Assembly (NCBI GenBank): GCA_003522945.1
Contig: DPHR01000017.1
Span: 350 to 6,619 of the forward strand
Reading direction: 5' to 3'
Source: Clostridiales bacterium
Lineage (GTDB): Bacteria > Bacillota > Clostridia > Oscillospirales > Oscillospiraceae
DNA: 6,270 nucleotides
Shown: positions 1 to 5,375 of the stretch, piece after piece
Numbering within the stretch: the stretch's first letter is position 1
Layout of the letters: each line of letters opens with the position of its first letter
Translations under genes and position numbers: made by a program
Notes under the pieces: model-generated
The model's database searches: none
Told to the model about the DNA's origin: nothing
The model's input: only the letters and a program-made list of their open reading frames with translations

Positions 1-57
1 TGCGAAATTTGTCGATTCTTGTTTTCGGAAGAAATGTTTCTTTCTGTTATTTTCATC

Positions 58-86
58 TTGACAGCATTCCGGAATCCCACTATAAT
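58..86 (+). promoter_or_regulatory. Consensus sigma-A promoter of the candidate small RNA
   Basis: TTGACA at 58-63 and TATAAT at 81-86 are both perfect matches to the vegetative (sigma-A/sigma-70) consensus, with the optimal 17-base spacer. The expected start is the A at about 93. No start codon with a ribosome-binding site follows within the transcript, so the promoter appears to drive a non-coding RNA. Confidence 0.85.
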
Positions 87-92
87 AAAACC

Positions 93-172
93 ACTGCGGT
101 CAGCCCTGTCTTGCAAACTTTGCTGACTACATCCTTGGAGACTGTGCACTGCTGCCAGTCTCCTTTTTTCTT
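93..172 (+). ncRNA. Candidate small non-coding RNA, about 80 nt
   Basis: This stretch runs from the predicted start of a perfect sigma-A promoter to the U-run of an intrinsic terminator, and it contains no ATG on this strand. It can fold into a 5' stem (GTCAGC at 99-104 with GCTGAC at 122-127, 17-base loop), then a 9-base unpaired linker TACATCCTT (128-136), then the terminator hairpin. The linker includes UCCUU, which is complementary to AAGGA-type Shine-Dalgarno sequences, so base-pairing to mRNA ribosome-binding sites is a possible role. That role is inference. I do not recognise a known family: it is too short for 6S RNA and does not look like the SRP RNA, tmRNA or a tRNA. It converges on the tRNA-Val gene, and a two-way terminator separates the two. 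Both ends are predicted to within a few bases. Confidence 0.65.
137..169 (+). terminator. Intrinsic terminator of the candidate small RNA
   Basis: GGAGACTG (137-144) pairs with CAGTCTCC (156-163). The stem can continue, after one bulged T, with GCA/TGC closing a CTGC loop. A run of six T (164-169) follows, and the next bases are also pyrimidine-rich. Confidence 0.85.
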
Positions 173-194
173 TCTTTCAATGCTGCGAAAATAT

Positions 195-226
195 AAAAAT
201 GCCGCGACGTTTGTCGCGGCATTTTT
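195..226 (-). terminator. Intrinsic terminator of tRNA-Val, usable in both directions
   Basis: A perfect 14-bp stem joins 195-208 and 213-226 around a 4-base loop, with a GCCGCGAC core flanked by A5 and T5. Read leftward it begins one base after the CCA end of the tRNA, and its T-tract (complement of A195-A199) ends the transcript. The symmetric A/T flanks mean it should also stop rightward read-through from the small-RNA unit. Confidence 0.9.
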
Positions 227-227
227 A

Positions 228-304
228 TGGTGGACGATACAGGACTTGAACCTGTGACCCTCCGCACGTCAAGCGGATGCTCATACCAGCTGAGCTAATC
301 GTCC
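228..304 (-). tRNA. tRNA-Val, anticodon GAC
   Basis: The minus strand folds into a complete cloverleaf of 77 nt including an encoded CCA. The acceptor stem GGACGAT (304-298) pairs perfectly with ATCGTCC (238-232). The D stem is GCTC/GAGC and the anticodon stem TCCGC/GCGGA. The anticodon loop TTGACGT has GAC at 270-268. The T arm is ACAGG-TTCAAGT-CCTGT, the discriminator is A (231), and CCA lies at 230-228. A GAC anticodon reads the valine codon GUC, a common codon in the GC-rich genes of this window. It is a single-gene unit, with its own promoter about 14 nt upstream of the mature 5' end and its own terminator. Confidence 0.97.
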
Positions 305-317
305 GAATTTTTCAAGG

Positions 318-350
318 CAAGGGGTATTATACAAAAGATAATACCCCTTG
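318..350. repeat. Perfect 13-bp inverted repeat overlapping the tRNA promoter
   Basis: CAAGGGGTATTAT (318-330) and ATAATACCCCTTG (338-350) are exact inverted copies around a 7-base centre. One arm contains most of the -10 element and the other touches the -35 element. In RNA read from the upstream zinc-ribbon gene it would form a strong hairpin about 13 nt before the tRNA. No T-run follows, so it is not a classic terminator. It could be an operator, a processing signal or a weak stop for the upstream gene. Confidence 0.75.
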
Positions 351-354
351 TCAA
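326..354 (-). promoter_or_regulatory. Consensus sigma-A promoter of tRNA-Val
   Basis: On the minus strand TTGACA (354-349) and TATAAT (331-326) are both perfect and 17 bases apart. The predicted start is at about 318, giving a leader of about 14 nt to be removed by RNase P. Almost the whole promoter lies inside the inverted repeat at 318-350. Confidence 0.88.
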
Positions 355-392
355 CTGTTTTTTGCGTTATTTTTCGGAAAAATCTGCGTCGA

Positions 393-1172
393 TCAGCCCG
401 GCTTGGCCGAGGGCTTGGCGTAGATGATGCTGTCCCACTCGAGATTGTCCTGCTCGTAGGTTTCGGGATCGTACAGGTTCTGCGTGAGATATGCCGCCTG
501 ATACGCCGGGACGTAGATCGTCACATAGTCCTGCAGACCGCCGCACTCGGCGACGATCACCGCGTGGACGGTGATGTTCGGCGAGGCGCCGACAACGGTC
601 ACGACGCCGCGGTCGTCCACGGTGAGGATCTTCTCGTTGCTGCTGCTCCACGTCACGGGCAGATCGTCCGAGCTCGGGAAGACGTTCAGATCGAGATCGA
701 TCGTGATCTCTCCGGCGTTCGTCAGCGTGAGAGAGTGCTCCTTGACATTTTTGTTGAGGAACGCGATCGCCATCGACTCAATGACCGGGGTGGGGCTGGC
801 TTCGGGCGTCGGGATGGGCGAGGGGCTGGGTGTCGGCAGGTCGGCCGCGCTGTAGACGATCTGGCTGCCGGGGTTATTCGTCACGGACGGGCGGTTGCCG
901 GAGCTGGGGCCGGAGTCCTTCCCTCCGCCCGCGATGAGCACGACGACGGCGAGGATCACGGCGACGAGAAGAATGCCGCCGAAGATGAGCTGCCAGCGGA
1001 TATCGGCGCCGGCGCGGCGGGAAGCGGCGGTGTTCGGCGTGGCGGATGCGGTCGTATGCGGTACGCGGTTCGGCTGATTCTGCCGGGGCGTGCCGCAGTT
1101 CGGGCAGCGGTTGCGCAGTCCGGAGTATTTCTGGCCGCAGCGGCGGCAGGTGGTTTCCGGAATGAAGCCCAT
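393..1172 (-). CDS. Zinc-ribbon, single-pass membrane protein with an extracellular Ig-like (Big2) domain; function unknown
   Basis: The 259-residue protein has a clear modular layout. An N-terminal zinc ribbon has CxxC pairs at C9/C12 and C23/C26. A short polar linker follows, then one hydrophobic membrane segment (about 61-81). A low-complexity Pro/Ser/Thr stalk (about 112-130, including TPSPSPIPTPEASPTP) leads to a domain at about 145-222 that resembles bacterial Ig-like group 2, with the hallmark VTWSSSNEKILTVDDRG. The last 35 residues are unassigned. The likely topology puts the zinc ribbon in the cytoplasm and the Ig-like domain outside. The start is chosen because AAAGGAGG (1188-1181) sits 8 bases before this ATG. 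A reading 33 codons longer would begin inside the promoter. The gene has its own promoter and a leader of about 64 nt. No catalytic residues are visible, so a sensing, scaffolding or wall-contact role is only a guess. The domain calls are firmer than any function. Confidence 0.9.
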   Translation of the reverse strand: MGFIPETTCRRCGQKYSGLRNRCPNCGTPRQNQPNRVPHTTASATPNTAASRRAGADIRWQLIFGGILLVAVILAVVVLIAGGGKDSGPSSGNRPSVTNNPGSQIVYSAADLPTPSPSPIPTPEASPTPVIESMAIAFLNKNVKEHSLTLTNAGEITIDLDLNVFPSSDDLPVTWSSSNEKILTVDDRGVVTVVGASPNITVHAVIVAECGGLQDYVTIYVPAYQAAYLTQNLYDPETYEQDNLEWDSIIYAKPSAKPG

Positions 1173-1180
1173 TAGGATGA

Positions 1181-1188
1181 CCTCCTTT
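1181..1188 (-). promoter_or_regulatory. Strong Shine-Dalgarno site that fixes the zinc-ribbon gene start
   Basis: AAAGGAGG on the minus strand lies 8 bases upstream of the ATG at 1172. This near-perfect site selects that codon over the upstream in-frame ATG at 1271, which has no such site. Confidence 0.88.
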
Positions 1189-1220
1189 GTATAATAAAAC
1201 TGCATACTTTCGGAATTTAT

Positions 1221-1236
1221 ACTATTCCATAATAGT
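1221..1236. repeat. Palindrome at the predicted start site of the zinc-ribbon gene
   Basis: ACTATT (1221-1226) and AATAGT (1231-1236) are exact inverted copies around CCAT. The predicted transcription start (about 1236) is the first base of this element, so it covers about +1 to +16. That position suits a repressor site or a 5'-end hairpin. Neither is proven. Confidence 0.5.
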
Positions 1237-1242
1237 GTGTGT

Positions 1243-1271
1243 ATTTTACTATACGAATCCGCCTCTGTCAA
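1243..1271 (-). promoter_or_regulatory. Sigma-A promoter of the zinc-ribbon gene
   Basis: TTGACA (1271-1266, perfect) and TAAAAT (1248-1243, five of six) are separated by 17 bases, with the predicted start at the A at about 1236. It lies in the gap after the ypeB stop codon, so this gene can be transcribed independently of ypeB. Confidence 0.82.
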
Positions 1272-1295
1272 GTTTTCCCACTGTTTTGAGGGGTT

Positions 1296-2615
1296 TCAGA
1301 GTGCAAGCGTGCCGCTCTCGTCCTCAAGAAGGATCAAAATCTTCTCCTGCGCGCCGGTCATCGCGTTCACATAGAGAAGATAATGCCGCCCGTCCTCCGT
1401 TTCGCAGATGAGCTCGCGGCAGTAGATCTCCTCCGCGCCGGACGTCGGGATGACGGCGAGCTTTTCGCTTTGTACCGTCAGCCCCTCCCCTGCCATGGCA
1501 CGGGCGTCCTCCTCCGACACCGCCGGTTCGGGCAGATCCCGCTCGGCGTGGGAGGTGAGATAGGCCTCGGCGTCAAAGCGCAGTATCTCGCCGGTATCCA
1601 TGGCGACGGCGAGCTTTACCATGTCCGGATAGCACATCACGCCGTTCTGCTCGGCGCAGTACGTCACGGTGAGCACGTGGTCCTTGAGAATATGATAGCT
1701 CTCCTTCATGCCGCGGCAGCCGTGCGCGGCGAGAAATTCCGCGGCCTTTTCAAGCGCGGCGTCCACGGTGATGGCCGAGCGCACCGGCGCGCGCTGCGAG
1801 AGGGCGCGCACGACGTATCCGCCCTTCCGGCTGACGCTCACGGTATAGTCCCCGCCGGTGAAGCGGTAGACGGGAATCTTGCCCTCGCTCTCTCCGGCGG
1901 CGGAGACGAGATTGCTCCGCATACCGAGAAACCCCGCCGCGACGAGCGCGGCGGCATCCTGCGTCACCTCGCGCGCGTCTTTTATCATGTGCGGCTCGCG
2001 CTCGGCAACGGAGGTGGAAAACGGCCCGTCGTACACGAGCGTCGGCATTTCCGGAAACTCCTGCTCCATGCCGAGAAAGCTGTCGCCGAGAGAGGGGAGC
2101 GCGTCGTCCATCGCCGCGGCGGCGCGGGTGCTCACGAGGCCCCCGGCGACGTCGGAGCGCAGCTGCGCCAGATTGCCGGAGAGAAGCGCGGCCGTGTCGC
2201 CGAGCGCGCGCAGATTTTCGCGCGCTTCCTCGCTCACATCATCGCCGCCGCTGCTCTCGCGCAGGAGCCAGAGCGCGTAGTCGCCGGTCCTGGCGAAAAA
2301 GGACGCCGTATTCTCCAGCTCCATGAGCGGGACGGAGAGCGATGAGAGCGCCGCGCTTGCCGTCTGCGCGCGGGAATAGACCTCCGCGCAGAGCGAGGCG
2401 GTGATGGCCGGGCTCACGGCGTACTGTGATTTTTCGAGCGCCGCGGAAAGGCCGTCTGCCGCGGCGCACAGCTCGGAAAAGGCGTATTCCCCGCGGTGGC
2501 GCTCCTCCCGCTCGGCGGTCACGGCGCGGCGGTAGAAAATGACGCTCGCCGCGCCGAGCGCGACGGTCGCGGCGGCGAGGAAGGAGATAATTCGTATGGT
2601 CGTTCGTTTCTTCAT
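1296..2615 (-). CDS. ypeB: Spore germination protein YpeB
   Basis: In Bacillus, YpeB is needed for the spore cortex-lytic enzyme SleB to be stable and localised in the dormant spore. The 439-residue length is close to the family's usual 450 or so. Residues 8-28 form an N-terminal membrane anchor or uncleaved signal. A helical region follows (about 35-185) with the family segment around AVSPAITASL (66-75) and NTASFFARTGDYALWL (102-117). The family landmark FPEMPTLVYDGPFS is at 187-200. Three C-terminal PepSY/YPEB-like repeats lie at about 213-275, 280-350 and 364-428, with RKGGYVVRAL, MDTGEILRFDA and VNAMTGAQE as recognisable pieces. The start has AGAGGTG (2632-2626) 10 bases upstream, but that site is inside a long hairpin. 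The usual partner sleB is not adjacent: gltX lies upstream and the zinc-ribbon gene downstream. I see no clear terminator after the stop. The family assignment is firm; the regulation is inferred. Confidence 0.95.
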   Translation of the reverse strand: MKKRTTIRIISFLAAATVALGAASVIFYRRAVTAEREERHRGEYAFSELCAAADGLSAALEKSQYAVSPAITASLCAEVYSRAQTASAALSSLSVPLMELENTASFFARTGDYALWLLRESSGGDDVSEEARENLRALGDTAALLSGNLAQLRSDVAGGLVSTRAAAAMDDALPSLGDSFLGMEQEFPEMPTLVYDGPFSTSVAEREPHMIKDAREVTQDAAALVAAGFLGMRSNLVSAAGESEGKIPVYRFTGGDYTVSVSRKGGYVVRALSQRAPVRSAITVDAALEKAAEFLAAHGCRGMKESYHILKDHVLTVTYCAEQNGVMCYPDMVKLAVAMDTGEILRFDAEAYLTSHAERDLPEPAVSEEDARAMAGEGLTVQSEKLAVIPTSGAEEIYCRELICETEDGRHYLLYVNAMTGAQEKILILLEDESGTLAL

Positions 2616-2621
2616 AATAAT

Positions 2622-2663
2622 ACAGCACCTCTTTTCGCTTAGTATGGCGAAAAGAGGCGCTGT
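2622..2663 (-). promoter_or_regulatory. 17-bp hairpin enclosing the ypeB ribosome-binding site
   Basis: Bases 2663-2647 and 2638-2622 pair on the minus-strand RNA over 17 positions: 16 Watson-Crick pairs and one G-U (G2658 with U2627), with an 8-base loop (2646-2639). The plus-strand version would have an A-C mismatch there, so the fold favours the minus-strand RNA. The 3' arm contains the ypeB Shine-Dalgarno AGAGGTG (2632-2626), which would therefore be hidden in any message started upstream, for example gltX read-through. It might also act as an imperfect gltX terminator, since AUUAUUAU follows, but there is no true U-run. Confidence 0.75.
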
Positions 2664-2668
2664 TTTGC
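2640..2668 (-). promoter_or_regulatory. Possible sigma-G (forespore) promoter of ypeB
   Basis: CATACTA (2646-2640), in the loop of the hairpin, is a perfect match to the sigma-G -10 consensus known from Bacillus. GCAAA (2668-2664), 17 bases upstream, matches four of five positions of the GHATR -35 consensus. B. subtilis ypeB is in the sigma-G regulon, which fits. The predicted start is near 2633, leaving a leader of only about 18 nt with the ribosome-binding site at its very 5' end. The short leader is the main reservation. Confidence 0.5.
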
Positions 2669-2686
2669 CGAATTTCTTCGACCTTA

Positions 2687-2706
2687 TTTTGTCATTTTTC
2701 CAGCTT
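2687..2706. repeat. Copy 1 of a 20-bp direct repeat bracketing gltX
   Basis: This 20-base segment covers the gltX stop codon and last codons. It matches 4190-4209 at 18 of 20 positions in the same orientation, including an unbroken TTTTGTCATTTT. Confidence 0.5.
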
Positions 2707-4167
2707 TTCGATGCCCTTGTCGATGCGCGCGAGCGTTTCGGTCCGGCCGAGGATATGGCAGATCTCCACGGCGCCGCCGGGCGTCACGGCCTCGCCGGAA
2801 ACGGCGATGCGCACCGGCCACATGACGAGGGCGTTTTTGCAGCCGAATTCCGCCGCCGCGCCGATCAGACAGTCGTGCACGGCCTCCTCCGTCCAGTCGG
2901 TGATGGCCGCGAGACGCGGGCGCATCTTTTTGAGCATATCGAGCGCGACGGTCTCGTCGCACTTGGACTTCTTGTGGACGTAGAGCGCGGTGTCGTACTC
3001 GGGCAGCGTATCGAAGAAGCCGAGCTTTTCGGGAATGTCCGAGAGCTTTTCGGTGCGCTGCTGCAAAATGGCGGCGATGAGGGCGGGATCGTAGCTTTCG
3101 GTCTTGACGGCCTTGCGGATCCACGGCTCGGCGGCGCGTGCAAACGCCTCGGGGGACATGGCCTTGATGTACTCGCTGTTGAAGTACGTGAGCTTTTCGA
3201 TATCGAAAATGGCCGGGGACTTCGAGATGCGGGACATATCGAACGCCTCCGCGAGCTCGTTGATCGAAAAGATCTCCCGCTCACCGCCGGGCGCCCAGCC
3301 GAGAAGCGCGACGTAGTTCACGATCGCCTCGGTGAGGAAGCCCTGCGCGACAAGATCCTCGTACGAGGGGTCGCCGTGGCGCTTGGACATTTTGTTGTGC
3401 GCGTCGCGCATGACGGGCGAGCAGTGGACATAGCTCGGCACGTCCCAGCCGAGACCCTCGTACAGAAGGTTGTACTTCGGCGCGCTGGAGAGATACTCGC
3501 TGCCGCGCACGACGTGGGTGATGCCCATGAGATGATCGTCAATGACGTTTGCAAAGTTGTAGGTCGGGAGCCCGTCGCGCTTGATGAGCACCTGGTCGTC
3601 GAGATCGGCGTTTGGCGCGGTGATGTCGCCGAAGATCTCGTCGTGGAACGTCGTTTCGCCCTCGTGGGGGATCTTCTGGCGGATGACCCACGGCATACCG
3701 GCGTCAAGACGGCGCTGCACCTCTTCCGCGGAAAGATCGCGGCAGGGGTCGTCCTTGCGGGTGAAGTCGCCGGAATCCTCCTCGGATTCGGTCTTGTCGC
3801 AGAAGCAGTAATAGGCGTGGCCGCGCTCCACGAGGCGCTTGGCGTAGGGAAGATAGGTATCGCGCCGCTCGGTCTGCACATACGGGCCGACCGGACCGCC
3901 GACGTCGGGGCCTTCGTCGTGGTCAAGACCGCAGTCGCGCAGCGTTTTATAAATGACCTCGACCGCGCCCTCTACCTGGCGGGACTGGTCGGTGTCCTCA
4001 ATGCGGAGCAGGAACTTGCCGTGCGCGTGGCGGGCGATGCACCAGGTGTAGAGCGCCGTGCGCAGGTTGCCCACGTGCATATACCCCGTGGGGCTCGGCG
4101 CGAAGCGGGTGCGTACCTCGCCGCGCGGGATGCGCTCTTCCATTTTCTCAAACCATGTATTGTCCAT
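2692..4167 (-). CDS. gltX: Glutamyl-tRNA synthetase
   Basis: This class I aminoacyl-tRNA synthetase charges tRNA with glutamate in the cytoplasm. The 491 residues match the normal bacterial size. The Rossmann-fold signature is RFAPSPTGYMHVGNLRTAL starting at residue 21, with the HIGH-type motif HVGN at 31-34. LLRIEDTDQSR (53-63) is the usual glutamate-binding region. A zinc-site-like CxC pair (C121, C123) with C142 lies in the connective domain, where the fourth ligand is not obvious. RGSEYLSSAPKY spans 221-232, and the second ATP-binding motif KMSKRHG is at 259-265. The C-terminal helical anticodon-binding region fills the rest. The start is supported by GGGAGG (4182-4177) 9 bases upstream. 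It diverges from trpS across a shared promoter region and is followed by ypeB after 76 bases. Whether it also charges tRNA-Gln, as in many Firmicutes that use GatCAB, cannot be told here. Confidence 0.97.
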   Translation of the reverse strand: MDNTWFEKMEERIPRGEVRTRFAPSPTGYMHVGNLRTALYTWCIARHAHGKFLLRIEDTDQSRQVEGAVEVIYKTLRDCGLDHDEGPDVGGPVGPYVQTERRDTYLPYAKRLVERGHAYYCFCDKTESEEDSGDFTRKDDPCRDLSAEEVQRRLDAGMPWVIRQKIPHEGETTFHDEIFGDITAPNADLDDQVLIKRDGLPTYNFANVIDDHLMGITHVVRGSEYLSSAPKYNLLYEGLGWDVPSYVHCSPVMRDAHNKMSKRHGDPSYEDLVAQGFLTEAIVNYVALLGWAPGGEREIFSINELAEAFDMSRISKSPAIFDIEKLTYFNSEYIKAMSPEAFARAAEPWIRKAVKTESYDPALIAAILQQRTEKLSDIPEKLGFFDTLPEYDTALYVHKKSKCDETVALDMLKKMRPRLAAITDWTEEAVHDCLIGAAAEFGCKNALVMWPVRIAVSGEAVTPGGAVEICHILGRTETLARIDKGIEKLEK

Positions 4168-4189
4168 ACGGATAAACCTCCCAAAGGTC

Positions 4190-4209
4190 TTTTGTCATTT
4201 TCCCATCTT
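4190..4209. repeat. Copy 2 of the 20-bp direct repeat bracketing gltX
   Basis: This copy lies in the gltX leader and reaches into its -10 element. It differs from the copy at 2687-2706 at two positions only. Both are T-rich on the plus strand, so chance similarity is possible. Confidence 0.5.
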
Positions 4210-4233
4210 ATTGGATAGGCTCTGTATTGTCAA
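4205..4233 (-). promoter_or_regulatory. Sigma-A promoter of gltX
   Basis: TTGACA (4233-4228, perfect) and TAAGAT (4210-4205, four of six) are 17 bases apart on the minus strand. The predicted start is the A near 4198, giving a leader of about 31 nt. Its -35 hexamer overlaps that of the oppositely directed trpS promoter at 4228-4232. Confidence 0.72.
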
Positions 4234-4255
4234 GCCAAAACCGGCGTGTTATAAT
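4227..4255 (+). promoter_or_regulatory. Extended -10 sigma-A promoter of trpS
   Basis: TTGTCA (4227-4232, five of six) and TATAAT (4250-4255, perfect) are separated by 17 bases. TG at 4247-4248 makes an extended -10 element. The predicted start is the A near 4262, giving a leader of about 63 nt. That is too short for a T-box riboswitch, and no T-box sequence is present. Confidence 0.82.
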
Positions 4256-4324
4256 GCCATAATTAAAAAGTACGGAAACCATAGCTCCGCATCTTTAAAA
4301 TGCTTATGAAAGGAAAGAATCATC

Positions 4325-5335
4325 ATGGAAGAAGCTGCCCGCAAAAAAATCATATTCTCCGGCATCCAGCCCTCCGGCGATCTTACGCTCGGCTCGTATA
4401 TGGGGGCGATCAAAAACTGGGTGGCGCTCTCCGATGAATATGAATGCTACTACTGCATCGTAGACATGCACGCCATCACCGTCCGGCAGGTGCCGGCCGA
4501 TCTGCGCCGCCGCGCGCTTTCGCAGCTCGCGCAGTACATCGCCTGCGGTCTTGACCCGAAGAAGAACACTCTGTTCATCCAGAGCCACGTCCCCGCGCAC
4601 GCGCAGCTCGGCTGGGTGCTTGACTGCTACACCATGTTCGGCGAGCTCTCCCGCATGACGCAGTTCAAGGATAAGTCTTCCAAAAATGCGGATAATATCA
4701 ACGCCGGTCTCTTCACCTACCCCGCGCTCATGGCCGCGGACATCCTGCTCTACCAGACCGACCTTGTCCCCGTCGGCGGCGACCAGAAGCAGCATGTGGA
4801 GATCTGCCGCGATATCGCCATGCGCTTCAATAACATTTACGGCGACGTGTTCACCATCCCCGAGCCCTATATCCCGCCCACGGGCGCGCGTATCATGAGT
4901 CTCACGAGCCCGGAGAACAAAATGTCCAAGTCGGACAAGGACCCCGGCGGGTGCATCTATATCATGCAGTCCCCGGACGACATTATGCGCTGCTTCAAGC
5001 GCGCCGTGACGGACTCCGAGACCGGCCACTGCGTGTATGCCTGCCCCGAAAAGCTGGGCGTAACGAACCTTATGCAGATCTACAGCGTCTGTACAGGTAA
5101 GACGATGGACGAGATCGAGGCCGAATTTGACGGCATGGGCTACGGTGCGTTCAAGCCCGCCGTGGGCGAGGCCGTTGTGGAAACGCTGCGCCCCATCCGC
5201 GAGGAGGCCGAACGGCTCATGAAGGACAAGGCGTATCTTGAAGACATCCTGCGCGACGGCGCGGAGCGGGCGGCCTATGCCGCCAACCGCACGCTGCGCA
5301 AGGTCTATAAGAAGATCGGCTTCGTCCAAATCTAA
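4325..5335 (+). CDS. trpS: Tryptophanyl-tRNA synthetase
   Basis: This class I synthetase attaches tryptophan to tRNA-Trp and works as a cytoplasmic homodimer. The 336 residues are typical of bacterial TrpRS. The N-terminus carries FSGIQPSGDLTLGSYMGAI (11-29), which contains the HIGH-type motif in its TrpRS form TLGSY. FGELSRMTQFKDKS (105-118), PALMAADILLY (133-143) and VGGDQKQHVE (150-159) are the characteristic tryptophan/ATP-pocket segments. KMSKS is at 199-203. The remainder is the helical anticodon-binding part. The start follows AAAGGA (4309-4314) by 10 bases. Regulation seems to be by the promoter shared with gltX rather than by a T-box leader, which many Firmicutes trpS genes use. The downstream TagO-like gene begins 67 bases after the stop and is probably co-transcribed. 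Confidence 0.97.
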   Translation: MEEAARKKIIFSGIQPSGDLTLGSYMGAIKNWVALSDEYECYYCIVDMHAITVRQVPADLRRRALSQLAQYIACGLDPKKNTLFIQSHVPAHAQLGWVLDCYTMFGELSRMTQFKDKSSKNADNINAGLFTYPALMAADILLYQTDLVPVGGDQKQHVEICRDIAMRFNNIYGDVFTIPEPYIPPTGARIMSLTSPENKMSKSDKDPGGCIYIMQSPDDIMRCFKRAVTDSETGHCVYACPEKLGVTNLMQIYSVCTGKTMDEIEAEFDGMGYGAFKPAVGEAVVETLRPIREEAERLMKDKAYLEDILRDGAERAAYAANRTLRKVYKKIGFVQI

Positions 5336-5354
5336 TTTTCAGTAAATTTCAGGC

Positions 5355-5375
5355 ACCGCCGCGCTGCGCGGCGGT
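5355..5375 (+). repeat. GC-only hairpin between trpS and the TagO-like gene, no U-run
   Basis: ACCGCCGCG (5355-5363) pairs with CGCGGCGGT (5367-5375) around a CTG loop. The 3' flank is ACTCG followed by A-rich sequence, so it lacks the T-tract of an intrinsic terminator on either strand. It may be an mRNA-stabilising or attenuating stem within a trpS-tagO message. Confidence 0.55.

Noticed and set aside
93..172. 6S RNA, SRP RNA or T-box identity for the small RNA
   Set aside because: It is too short for 6S, lacks the SRP tetraloop/Alu features, and has no T-box sequence.
9..257. 82-codon plus-strand reading frame
   Set aside because: It runs across the small-RNA promoter, two terminators and the tRNA gene, has no ribosome-binding site, and resembles no protein I know.
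348..1175. 275-codon plus-strand frame opposite the zinc-ribbon gene
   Set aside because: It is antisense to a well-supported gene, rich in Arg/Gly/Ala as GC-rich shadows are, and lacks a ribosome-binding site.
1173..1271. 33-codon N-terminal extension of the zinc-ribbon protein
   Set aside because: It would start at the -35 element of the promoter, upstream of the predicted transcription start. The ATG at 1172 has a strong Shine-Dalgarno site.
1383..2345. 320-codon plus-strand frame opposite ypeB
   Set aside because: It is an Arg/His/Gly-rich antisense shadow of a clear ypeB gene.
2539..4218. 559-codon plus-strand frame opposite gltX, the longest frame in the window
   Set aside because: It exists because GC-biased codons in gltX leave the opposite strand free of stops. 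It has no motif, and its start lies inside ypeB.
4304..5329. 341-codon minus-strand frame opposite trpS
   Set aside because: It is an antisense shadow of trpS, which carries both class I signature motifs.
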